33,196 nucleotides of DNA. It comes from Chlorobiaceae bacterium (GTDB lineage: Bacteria > Bacteroidota > Chlorobiia > Chlorobiales > Chlorobiaceae). Positions 1-7,637 of the stretch are shown one piece after another. Positions within the stretch are counted from its first letter, which is position 1. Each line of letters begins with the position of its first letter. The position numbers and the translations under genes are program-made. Below the pieces are notes generated by a model. It was not told where the DNA came from, did not search any database, and worked only from the letters and a program-made list of their open reading frames with translations. The DNA is taken from NCBI GenBank assembly GCA_012972835.1, contig JABDHK010000023.1:1-33196 (forward strand), given 5' to 3'.

Positions 1-777
1 CAGGGAACACTTCCTGCAACAACCTACAGCCCTGAAGGCCAAATAAACACAAATTCGGCTTCAATTATTAATGAAGCATCTGCAAGGGCAAGCGGGGATT
101 CAGCGATATCCAGCACAGTCTCTACGTTAAGCACAACCGTTTCAGGGCATACGACAACCCTATCGACATACGGGTCGTCTATAAATGGACTTCAGGCGTT
201 GTATGGCGTAAAGCTTGACGTTAACGGGTATGTGTCTGGGTTTGTCATGAATAATGGCAGCAATTATTCGACGTTCAAGATAAATGCGGACGACTTTGAA
301 ATAATAAAACCAGGTGCAACGTCAGCAACCTTTCAGGTTGAAGGCGGTCAAGTGAAGATTAACGGCCAATTACTGATTTCTGGCAGTACTGGAACCACCC
401 AGATATCAACAGGAGCAGTTACAGGGATAGCCTCCGCCTACACAGCGGGAACGCTGTTGAATAGCGATGGCTCTACACTTACTGCTCAAAGCGTTAATTA
501 CACAAACGTCACCGGAAATGTTTTAATTCAGTTCTGCTGCACGATTAATGGCACGATTCCTACCGAATTACAGCCTTCCCCGAATCTCTTTATCGTAATA
601 GACTCGACAACTATTTATCAGTGCCCATGCTTATTCACAGTCACAGGGAGCACCATTAATGTAAGCGGACAGCTTACTTTCTCTACTTTACTCCCAGGAG
701 GAGCAAATTCTTTTTACTTAAATATACAGACTACGTGTTCCAACCGATCATTAACAATCATTGAACTAAAGCGATGA
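1..777 (+). CDS. Large tail fibre / tip protein, C-terminal part (5' end outside window)
   Basis: The frame is open from the first base, so this is the last 258 codons of a longer gene. The visible start holds Ser/Thr-rich heptad-like sequence (residues 30-60), typical of a coiled fibre stalk. It is followed by a stretch matching the DUF1983-type domain found at the C-terminus of lambda J-like tail tip/central fibre proteins, with the pattern YGVKLDVNGYVSGF and then FKINADDFEI. The last 110 residues look like a beta-rich tip domain. An in-frame ATG at 199 exists but lies inside the conserved domain, so it is not the real start. The stop overlaps the next gene (ATGA), which is a fibre chaperone, supporting a host-contact fibre. 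The N-terminal part is probably the gene that runs off the right end of the window. Domain identity is from memory of the family. Confidence 0.8.
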   Translation, partial: QGTLPATTYSPEGQINTNSASIINEASARASGDSAISSTVSTLSTTVSGHTTTLSTYGSSINGLQALYGVKLDVNGYVSGFVMNNGSNYSTFKINADDFEIIKPGATSATFQVEGGQVKINGQLLISGSTGTTQISTGAVTGIASAYTAGTLLNSDGSTLTAQSVNYTNVTGNVLIQFCCTINGTIPTELQPSPNLFIVIDSTTIYQCPCLFTVTGSTINVSGQLTFSTLLPGGANSFYLNIQTTCSNRSLTIIELKR

Positions 778-1283
778 ATTATATCGTCTACAAGACGGCG
801 ACGGGAGAAATCTTAAGGACAGGGCAATGCCCTGGGCCCGTAACGATAACCGCGTATGATGAAAATAAGATGCCATACGAAAAGCTGATAAATGAAGGGC
901 AGCACTCACAGCAAGCTCGTTCCGGAGAAAGCGTTATTGAAGGGATTGCCAATGATGAGAAACAATACATAAAAGACGGTATTGTCACTGATTACACGGC
1001 AGATCAACTCATTGCAAAATCCTCTGTACCGTACGGCTATGAGTGGGATATAAAAATCATGTCTGCTGTCAAAAAGCTGTCTGACGATGAAATAGTTAGA
1101 TACCTCGCAACTCAAGCAAGATCAACAAGAGATAAACTACTATCCGATTGCGAGTGGACACAGACAAATGATCAAGTGCCAGAAACTAAAAAAAAGTGGG
1201 TTCCCTATAGGCAAGCATTAAGAGATTTGCCAGCTCAATCCGGATTTCCACTTGAAATTGTATGGCCGGAGAAGCCAGAATGA
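774..1283 (+). CDS. Tail fibre assembly chaperone-like protein
   Basis: 169 aa. The C-terminal part, from about residue 115, has the pattern of phage tail assembly chaperones of the Phage_tail_APC type: RDKLLSDCEWTQ, a short spacer, then WVPYRQALRDLP and a final IVWPEKPE. In that family this segment is a folding/assembly helper for the fibre encoded just upstream. The first 100 residues are not recognised but resemble the variable N-terminus of such proteins. The start ATG overlaps the stop of the fibre gene by four bases, so translation is probably coupled, as expected for a fibre and its dedicated chaperone. Confidence 0.8.
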   Translation: MNYIVYKTATGEILRTGQCPGPVTITAYDENKMPYEKLINEGQHSQQARSGESVIEGIANDEKQYIKDGIVTDYTADQLIAKSSVPYGYEWDIKIMSAVKKLSDDEIVRYLATQARSTRDKLLSDCEWTQTNDQVPETKKKWVPYRQALRDLPAQSGFPLEIVWPEKPE

Positions 1284-1654
1284 GCGCATATTATCCGGAA
1301 AAGCTTAAGGGTTCGTGGGATTTCGCAAAAGGAATCATAGAGAAGGCTACACAGTATGGCGTCTATTCCATTGAGCAAGTCGAAGAAAAGGTGCTTAATC
1401 TGAAATGGTGTTTATGGTGTGGTGAAAAATCCGCAGTAGTCACTGAAGAATGGATAGGCGATTTAGGCAGGTGCGTGACAATAAATTTTGCTGGCGGGGA
1501 TATATCAGAACTCTTGGTAATGTATGAAAATATTGAACTCGCAGCGCGTTCTGCAGGATGTGTAAAAATTTTCATCTCAGGACGGTCTGGGTGGAAGCGA
1601 GTTTTCAGAGACAAGGGGTTTAAGGACGAAAACTTAATAGGAAAAGAATTATGA
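1280..1654 (+). CDS. GNAT-like phage protein
   Basis: 124 aa from the ATG at 1280, which overlaps the stop of the chaperone gene (ATGA) and has GGAGAAG a few bases upstream. An ATG at 1262 would add six residues but has no such signal. The protein has a Trp/Cys-rich centre (LKWCLWCGEKSAVVTEEW) and ends with a GRSGWKRVF...KGF pattern, which I associate with acetyltransferase-fold proteins encoded beside the internal/ejection proteins of short-tailed phages. Enzymatic activity is not shown: the acetyl-CoA binding loop is not obvious. The downstream gene starts inside its stop codon, so it belongs to the same late operon. Confidence 0.6.
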   Translation: MSAYYPEKLKGSWDFAKGIIEKATQYGVYSIEQVEEKVLNLKWCLWCGEKSAVVTEEWIGDLGRCVTINFAGGDISELLVMYENIELAARSAGCVKIFISGRSGWKRVFRDKGFKDENLIGKEL

Positions 1655-2535
1655 GCAAAGGCGGAAGTACGACACAAACCCAGCAAACAACCATAGATCC
1701 TGCTGTGCAGGCTCAGTGGAACAATATTTATGGCATGGCGAGTAATGCAGCGAGTACGCCATACAGTTACACAGCACCCCTTGCTGCTCCGTTAAGCTCC
1801 GCTCAGAATCTCGGCATATCGAATGCTACGACGAACGCCAATAATGCGCAGAACGTTAATGGGTATGGCCTATTATCAGGCCTAATGGGTCAGAATGCTG
1901 GAACGGTAGCGGGCTCAAACCTGTCGCAGTATATGAACCCATATACGCAGAACGTCATTGATACGACAAATTCGGAGCTGCAGAGACAGAACACTATTGC
2001 CAATCAAGGGAATGGAGATAACGCCATTGCTGCTGGTGCTTTTGGTGGTGATAGATTAGGTGTACAGAACGCAGAGACGAATCGTGGATACGCCCAAGTT
2101 ATGGCGAATACGGACGCGGGACTTAACCAGGCTAATTTTACCAACGCTCAGTCAATGGCGAATCAGGACATTCAGAACACACTCGCCCAACAGACACTCG
2201 GAACACAACAGGCAGGACTTGGAATAAACGCCCAACAACAAGCACAAAACAGCTTGTTTGGAATGGGAAATACTGCACAAGCAACACAGCAGAACGCGCT
2301 GTCTACTGCTTATCAGAATTATCTCTATGGCCTTCTTTACCCACAACAAGCGGCTTCAGGGCTCGCGAGTACAATGAAAGGTCAACCATATAACACAACA
2401 ACTACAGCCCAAACTCCATATTATACAAATCCATTAGCAGGGATATTAGGAGGAACTCTTGCTGCTTCAACACCGCTCGGTGGGGTTGGAGGAACTTCTC
2501 TTCTTGGTGGTATCGGTAATTTACTCGGTATTTAA
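1651..2535 (+). CDS. Probable DNA ejection (internal virion) protein 1
   Basis: 294 aa, extremely rich in Gln, Asn, Ala, Gly and Thr, starting MSKGGSTTQTQQTT. The centre is a long helical Ala/Gln/Asn stretch and the end is hydrophobic and Gly-rich (residues 258-294, LGGTLAAS...LLGGIGNLLGI), which could insert in a membrane. No enzymatic motif. It is the first of three consecutive large proteins whose order and rising sizes (294, 490, 778 aa) parallel P22 gp7, gp20 and gp16, the proteins ejected ahead of DNA. The assignment rests on composition and synteny, not on recognised homology. Start ATG overlaps the previous stop and has AGGAAAAG upstream. Confidence 0.6.
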   Translation: MSKGGSTTQTQQTTIDPAVQAQWNNIYGMASNAASTPYSYTAPLAAPLSSAQNLGISNATTNANNAQNVNGYGLLSGLMGQNAGTVAGSNLSQYMNPYTQNVIDTTNSELQRQNTIANQGNGDNAIAAGAFGGDRLGVQNAETNRGYAQVMANTDAGLNQANFTNAQSMANQDIQNTLAQQTLGTQQAGLGINAQQQAQNSLFGMGNTAQATQQNALSTAYQNYLYGLLYPQQAASGLASTMKGQPYNTTTTAQTPYYTNPLAGILGGTLAASTPLGGVGGTSLLGGIGNLLGI

Positions 2536-2547
2536 AAATCTGACATC

Positions 2548-4020
2548 ATGGGACTACTTGACATAAATTATGCTGATCCTCAGACGCAAGGCTTACTCGG
2601 AATAGCTCAAGGTCTCCTTGCTGCATCCGCGCCATCCCGCATGCCTGTAGGAATAGGGCAAGTGATTGCACAAGGTTTGGCAGGAGGTCAGCAGGGGTAT
2701 CAGCAGGGTATTCAGAATCAGCAGCAAGCCATACAGATGAATATGGCGCGCCAAAAAATGGCGTTCCTTAATGATTTAATGAATAGCGGCCAACAGTCAA
2801 GCGCGCAGCAACCGACAGGATATGATTTAATGAATTACGGTCAACAGTCAAGCGCGCAGCAACCGACAGGATATTCTGCGAATAATGAAGAGAATTCACA
2901 AGAACCTGCACCCTTTCAGTCTTCCGCCCTAAATCCTATGTCCATAAATCCTGATTATGGAATGCAGCTATTACAAAAAATACAGCCTCAACAAGCGCAA
3001 CCAGATCAACCGTCATCGCAGGGCAATTCAGGAGGATTAGCAAGTATGCCTCTCGACAAGCTCGTGGGAGCAATATCATATGGTTTTTTGCCTAAAGACG
3101 CATTGGACGCATGGAAGGTGGCTAATTTTGGGAATGCTGTAAGAGAGGGAAGCATGATTCAGAATGCAGATGGATCCATATCAGCAACCCCAAAAGTTCC
3201 TGAGGGAATGCAATACGATCCAGCAACGAGGTCATATTCATGGATACCAGGGTATAACACAGGAAAAGCAGCAACGGCTGCTCTTGGGAAAAACCTTGAA
3301 GCTTTCAATTCAGTGGATCCAAAAACGGGAATGGTCGTCAGAAATGTTCCGACCGATAATAACGGGCAAGCATATTCTCCACAAACTGGCAGTTATACCG
3401 GAACAGGTTACTATTCACCATCTGATACAGGAAGCTACTCAGGAAATGGAGCAATTGTAGGGCTCAATCCCTCATCTGTCGCTGGAAATACCGAATACCA
3501 AACAAATACCGCGAAATCAGCGTCAAATGAGTATAACGCTATACAGGATAATGCCATTTCTGCTAGAACAAATATTGCTAAATACCAGCAGATCCAGCAG
3601 CTTCTCGCAGATCAAAACGGAGGAAAGCTTGCTCCAGACCAATATGATATTCAAAGTGCAGCAAAATCGCTTGGATTCAATATAGGCCCTGGGAATATTG
3701 CAAATAAAGACGCAGCAAAAGCGCTGGCAACAAGCATGGTGCCGGATTTGATAAAAAATGCCGGAATCACCAGGATGACGGACAATGAAGTCTCATTATT
3801 TAATCAGGTAACTCCGTCATTAGCCAACACGCCTGGCGGAAGAAATCTTATAGCACAAAACGCCATAGCTCTTCTTAACAGGCAAATACAAACTGCAAAT
3901 ATGGCTCGACAGTGGCAGCAAAGGTTTGGAAGAATAGATACTCCTGACAGCTCAGGAAAAGGGTTTCAGGATTACATGAATATATGGACTCAGAAAAACC
4001 CAATATTTCAGAACCAGTAA
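2548..4020 (+). CDS. Probable DNA ejection protein 2
   Basis: 490 aa. The N-terminus begins MGLLDINYADPQTQGLLG, then a hydrophobic stretch (residues 15-50) and a Gln-rich helical region with many QQ pairs. A 17-residue tandem duplication ending in GQQSSAQQPTGY lies at about residues 75-108. The middle is low-complexity Gly/Ser/Tyr; the C-terminal 170 residues (from about NAISARTNIAKYQQIQQLLA) are a better ordered helical domain seen in phage internal proteins. Size and position parallel P22 gp20 (about 471 aa). The start has no SD sequence; ATC precedes the ATG. The stop TAA overlaps the next start (TAATG). Confidence 0.6.
   Translation: MGLLDINYADPQTQGLLGIAQGLLAASAPSRMPVGIGQVIAQGLAGGQQGYQQGIQNQQQAIQMNMARQKMAFLNDLMNSGQQSSAQQPTGYDLMNYGQQSSAQQPTGYSANNEENSQEPAPFQSSALNPMSINPDYGMQLLQKIQPQQAQPDQPSSQGNSGGLASMPLDKLVGAISYGFLPKDALDAWKVANFGNAVREGSMIQNADGSISATPKVPEGMQYDPATRSYSWIPGYNTGKAATAALGKNLEAFNSVDPKTGMVVRNVPTDNNGQAYSPQTGSYTGTGYYSPSDTGSYSGNGAIVGLNPSSVAGNTEYQTNTAKSASNEYNAIQDNAISARTNIAKYQQIQQLLADQNGGKLAPDQYDIQSAAKSLGFNIGPGNIANKDAAKALATSMVPDLIKNAGITRMTDNEVSLFNQVTPSLANTPGGRNLIAQNAIALLNRQIQTANMARQWQQRFGRIDTPDSSGKGFQDYMNIWTQKNPIFQNQ
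2771..2872 (+). repeat. 51-bp tandem duplication inside ejection protein 2
   Basis: Two adjacent 51-bp copies, 2771-2821 and 2822-2872, differ at only three positions. They encode two 17-residue units ending in GQQSSAQQPTGY. In-frame and recent by its low divergence. Confidence 0.9.
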
Positions 4021-6356
4021 TGGATATTACAGGCTTAATATCACAAGAGGCGATTAACCAGGGCGTAGATCCTGACCTTGCTCTTCGTGTTGCGAACGCA
4101 GAGTCTGGATTCGATCAAGGAAAGGTAAGTGATGCTGGGGCTATTGGTGTGATGCAATTAATGCCTGGAACGGCTCAAGATCTTGGCGTTGATCCAAGCG
4201 ATTTGGCACAGAATATAAGGGGTGGCATAAGTTACCTTAAGCAGCAGCTTGATAACTTCGGCAGTCCTGACCTTGCCGTTGCAGCGTATAATGCGGGACC
4301 TGGAAATGTAAGGCGTTCTGGAGGTATCCCAAATATTGCAGAAACAAGAAATTATGTCACAAAAGTTCTTGGTTCTCCAAATTCAAATGGGCCGCAACCT
4401 GAACAAACTCAGGCATCCGCTTTTTCTCCAAGCCAGGCAAAAACCCCTTCTGATGGTGCGGATATCTTTGGATTATCTCCTGGAGGGGTATCTCAAAATA
4501 ATCAGAGCGAGCAAAATCAGCAACAAGATACTTCTGGTTCGACAGGAGCTGATATTTTCGGTTTGGATCCTGAAACAACAACTCCTCAGAATCAGCAAGC
4601 GCAACAAGGCAATATTTCCTATTGGGACGGTTCCCATGATATCAAGGAGGGCGAATGGTATAAAGATGCTAATGGAAACGCTCATCAGTGGAACTCAAAA
4701 TATTACCAGTGGAGCCCTGTACCGGAACAGGGAAATGATAACCAACAGCAATCTTCCCCTGATAATCAATTAAATTTTGGTGATAGTTTCGTTAGGGGTT
4801 TAACAGATGTTGGTCAGGGAGCAGCCCAGCGAGCCATGCACTTGATGGACTGGATTAATACACATAATATTCCGCTTACCGATACTCCGTTAAGCACGGT
4901 ATTGCCAAATATTGGAGCAATGACCGCTCCTTCGTTAGCTCCTTTGATGTCTGGAATTTCTCCTATTATGCCTGATATCATTGATAAGCTGACCAAAAAT
5001 ATGGGCCAAAATGATGCGGATATATCAAATAGCCTTAGGGATTACAACAAAGCGTATCAAACTCAAAATGGGTCTGATATAGACTGGGGAAGGATTTTAG
5101 GGAACGCAACGGCAGGACTTCCTTTAATGTCTATTCCTGGCGCAAATACGCTTTTCGGATCCGCTGCGATAGGAGGGGCTCTTGGTTCTTTCCAGCCGGT
5201 TGATACGCAGAACAGCGATTATGCAAGCCAGTCCGCTGGCAATATTGGTGGAGGATTGCTTGGTGGAATAGCAGGATATGGTGTTGGAAAGCTTGCAAAC
5301 TCGATATTCCGACCAATGGGAAATCTTTCGCCATCTGAAAAAGCTGGTGTTGCGTTAGCTGATAAGATAGGTATAAACCTGACTCCAGGACAAAGGACTG
5401 GACAGCCAGGTCTCATGAGCATAGAAGATCAGTTGTCGAATATTCCTGGCGCGACGTGGTGGAAGAAGTCGCGTGTAACGGGAAATCAGTCAACGTTAAA
5501 CACGCTTGCAGCAAAATCAATAGGCCAAGATGCAGATGCTATAACGCCAGATGTTCTCGGTGTAGCCAAGAATAACATAGGATCGCTCTATAACAAGGTT
5601 TATTCTCCTGATACAAACATTCAGTTTGGGCCTGAATTCCAGCAACAGATCGCAGATATTAAGTCAAAGTACGCTCCTTTTGGAGATCTTGGGCAAGGTG
5701 TGAATAACGCAATCGACAAATACACAAGCTTTACCGGAGCAGGAGACGTACCAGGGAATATCTATCAGGGCGGTAGGACAATGCTTAAAAACGCTGCAGA
5801 CGATGCTCTCTATTCATCATCTCCAAACACTACCCTTGGTTCAGCTCTCAAGGATGTACAAAAGATCCTCCAAGAGAATGCTATCCAGTCGTTGCCTCAA
5901 AATTCTCAGGACGTACTCGATAAGGCCGATAGAATGTATTCGTCACTGAAAACCCTTACAAAAGGAAAGTCAGTAACCAATGGTAATGTAAACCCTCTAT
6001 CGGTAGCGAACGCATTGCAGAGTTACTATGGTGATGCATATAAGACAGGTGCTATATCTGGCCCATTGGTCGATATAGCACGGTTGGCGGAGGCGAACAA
6101 AAACTGGCGGCTTCTTAACGATTCAGGAACGGCAACAAGAACGTTTGTCGAAAGTCTTGCTCAGAATCCGCTCTCAGCAATTCCTTCAGCAGGGATTGCA
6201 AACCTCATTCTTGGCGCGACAGACAATCCCATATCAGCAGCGTATCTTACCCATGGACTGCCTTTACTGAACCAGTTGCCTGCGAAATATCCAAGATTTT
6301 TGCCTACTATCTTAACACCGTTCGGGGCATCAGTGGGTGAGCAATACAATAAGTGA
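4020..6356 (+). CDS. Ejection protein 3 with N-terminal lytic transglycosylase domain
   Basis: 778 aa from the ATG at 4020 that overlaps the previous stop (TAATG); an ATG at 3984 in the same frame would add 12 residues. Residues 1-125 are an SLT (lysozyme-fold) domain: ALRVANAESGFD with probable catalytic Glu28, then GAIGVMQLMPGTA and VAAYNAGPGNV, the three classical blocks. A Gln/Asn/Ser-rich linker follows with two GADIFGL motifs and a WDG...GEWYKD segment. The C-terminal half includes Gly-rich, possibly membrane-active stretches (GGGLLGGIAGYGVG) and a long helical region. In T7 gp16 and relatives a domain of this kind opens the peptidoglycan during DNA entry; that role is inferred here. 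It corresponds by position to P22 gp16. Confidence 0.85.
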   Translation: MDITGLISQEAINQGVDPDLALRVANAESGFDQGKVSDAGAIGVMQLMPGTAQDLGVDPSDLAQNIRGGISYLKQQLDNFGSPDLAVAAYNAGPGNVRRSGGIPNIAETRNYVTKVLGSPNSNGPQPEQTQASAFSPSQAKTPSDGADIFGLSPGGVSQNNQSEQNQQQDTSGSTGADIFGLDPETTTPQNQQAQQGNISYWDGSHDIKEGEWYKDANGNAHQWNSKYYQWSPVPEQGNDNQQQSSPDNQLNFGDSFVRGLTDVGQGAAQRAMHLMDWINTHNIPLTDTPLSTVLPNIGAMTAPSLAPLMSGISPIMPDIIDKLTKNMGQNDADISNSLRDYNKAYQTQNGSDIDWGRILGNATAGLPLMSIPGANTLFGSAAIGGALGSFQPVDTQNSDYASQSAGNIGGGLLGGIAGYGVGKLANSIFRPMGNLSPSEKAGVALADKIGINLTPGQRTGQPGLMSIEDQLSNIPGATWWKKSRVTGNQSTLNTLAAKSIGQDADAITPDVLGVAKNNIGSLYNKVYSPDTNIQFGPEFQQQIADIKSKYAPFGDLGQGVNNAIDKYTSFTGAGDVPGNIYQGGRTMLKNAADDALYSSSPNTTLGSALKDVQKILQENAIQSLPQNSQDVLDKADRMYSSLKTLTKGKSVTNGNVNPLSVANALQSYYGDAYKTGAISGPLVDIARLAEANKNWRLLNDSGTATRTFVESLAQNPLSAIPSAGIANLILGATDNPISAAYLTHGLPLLNQLPAKYPRFLPTILTPFGASVGEQYNK

Positions 6357-6563
6357 TCATCTCTTTTTGTATAATCGCTCTCTAAGAAGAAATAAAGGGA
6401 AGGCTACTAATAGGTATAACCCAAACATTATAACCATATTTTGGTTATAGAACAGAGCCACAACAAACAACACCAAAAGGCCGATAAGGAAGAGCACAAC
6501 AACAATCGGCGCTAAAGTAATGGCAAGCATCGCCAAAAGAATTCCTCCTGCTATTTCCCACAT
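6357..6563 (-). CDS. Small membrane protein on the reverse strand
   Basis: 68 aa, almost wholly hydrophobic: two or three membrane segments (about residues 3-38 and 42-60) and a positively charged tail (RERLYKKR). It is convergent with the ejection protein gene, the two stop codons directly abutting, and is the only reverse-strand gene I accept within the virion/lysis genes. No SD is visible; the start is preceded by AT-rich sequence and ATC. Composition and topology would suit a holin-like or superinfection-exclusion-like moron, but nothing proves either. It could also be a fortuitous reading frame, though a 68-codon stretch of nearly pure hydrophobic residues with a basic end is unlikely by chance. 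Confidence 0.55.
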   Translation of the reverse strand: MWEIAGGILLAMLAITLAPIVVVLFLIGLLVLFVVALFYNQNMVIMFGLYLLVAFPLFLLRERLYKKR

Positions 6564-6687
6564 GATTCAATAATCTTTGTTGAAGATACCTTCACTACAA
6601 ATCTACAAAATATTTTACTCACTGGAATAGTTCTCAGATGTTCGGATTTTCTTTGGAGCATTTTTTTAACTCCATCATCCCATCATC

Positions 6688-7101
6688 ATGGCCGCATCTC
6701 AGGCAATAATACCAACACAGGTCATTCAGGAGATAAATAATCTTGGAGAACCCCACCGCGCACTGGTGAGGGATTTTGTTTTAAACTCGGTTACGGCAAA
6801 CGGCGGGTTACTCATTCCGCCTGTTGAGGTTTCGGAATTTGGCGATGTTTGCTTCCAAATTCAAGGAACTTGGGTAGGAACATTGACCTTTCAGGGTTCA
6901 TTTGACGCGACAAACTGGTCTAACCTTATCGCTCAGCCGGTTGGTTCTGCAACAGGAGTAACCAGTTGCACGGGAAATGGCGCATGGAATCTTCCTTTAA
7001 GCATGAAATTTTTTCAGGTAGTTGCCACTGCATGGACAAGCGGAACGGCAACAGGATACGCGCGATTCCGTGTTAACGGAGTGATATTCAGAAGTGTATA
7101 A
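6688..7101 (+). CDS. Virion decoration/fibre-associated beta protein
   Basis: 137 aa. The central part, FQIQGTWVGTLTFQGSFD followed by ATNWSNL, is a pattern common in phage structural proteins and reads as a beta-sandwich domain. The C-terminal MKFFQVVATAW...GYARFRVNG continues the strand-rich fold. There is no signal peptide or catalytic motif. It starts the second structural cluster, after a 124-bp gap that follows the reverse gene. The start lacks an SD and is preceded by repeated ATC triplets (CATCATCATGG). The exact virion position (head decoration or fibre) is not determined. Confidence 0.65.
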   Translation: MAASQAIIPTQVIQEINNLGEPHRALVRDFVLNSVTANGGLLIPPVEVSEFGDVCFQIQGTWVGTLTFQGSFDATNWSNLIAQPVGSATGVTSCTGNGAWNLPLSMKFFQVVATAWTSGTATGYARFRVNGVIFRSV

Positions 7102-7135
7102 CCAAATTAACAGTAACACTCAATAGGAGCAAATT

Positions 7136-7636
7136 ATGCCGGAAACTGAAATTCTCGGACAGGAAAAGCAACAAGATAATATTGTTAAAATTGACGGTAC
7201 TTGCACGGTCATCTTGCAAGATGCTGAAGGCAATGTCGTGCATGAGGAAACCTACAACAATATCATCACCAGTGCTGGCAAGGGCGCCATTGCGGGCCTT
7301 GTTGGTAACACGGGAAGCGTAACGGCGTTTACGTACCTCGCTGTTGGCACAAGCGCAACAACACCCGTTGTTGGAGACACGGCGCTTGGCGGCGAAATCT
7401 CAACGAACTCACTAGCTAGAGCGGGTGGCACTGTTTCGAGAACCACAACGACTTACACGAACGACACACTGAAGATCGCTTATACATGGACTGCTTCGGG
7501 AGCAAGCACTGTGCAGGAAGCGGGAATCTTTAACGCTTCGAGCGCGGGAACCATGCTAAGTCACCTACTTATCGGGCCTGTAACGACAAGCAACGGATTC
7601 CAGCTGACGCTAAACTACACCGTGCAGTTTAGTTGA
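7136..7636 (+). CDS. Phage structural protein, tail/fibre associated
   Basis: 166 aa with a good SD (AGGAG, 8 bases before the ATG). The pattern TYLAVGTSATTPVVGDTALG, then TYTNDTLKIAYTW and VQEAGIFNASSAGTML, is characteristic of a widespread beta-rich phage protein encoded among tail fibre or baseplate genes. Function within the particle is unknown to me. The next gene begins two bases after its stop, so both are probably cotranslated. Confidence 0.7.
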   Translation: MPETEILGQEKQQDNIVKIDGTCTVILQDAEGNVVHEETYNNIITSAGKGAIAGLVGNTGSVTAFTYLAVGTSATTPVVGDTALGGEISTNSLARAGGTVSRTTTTYTNDTLKIAYTWTASGASTVQEAGIFNASSAGTMLSHLLIGPVTTSNGFQLTLNYTVQFS

Positions 7637-7637
7637 T

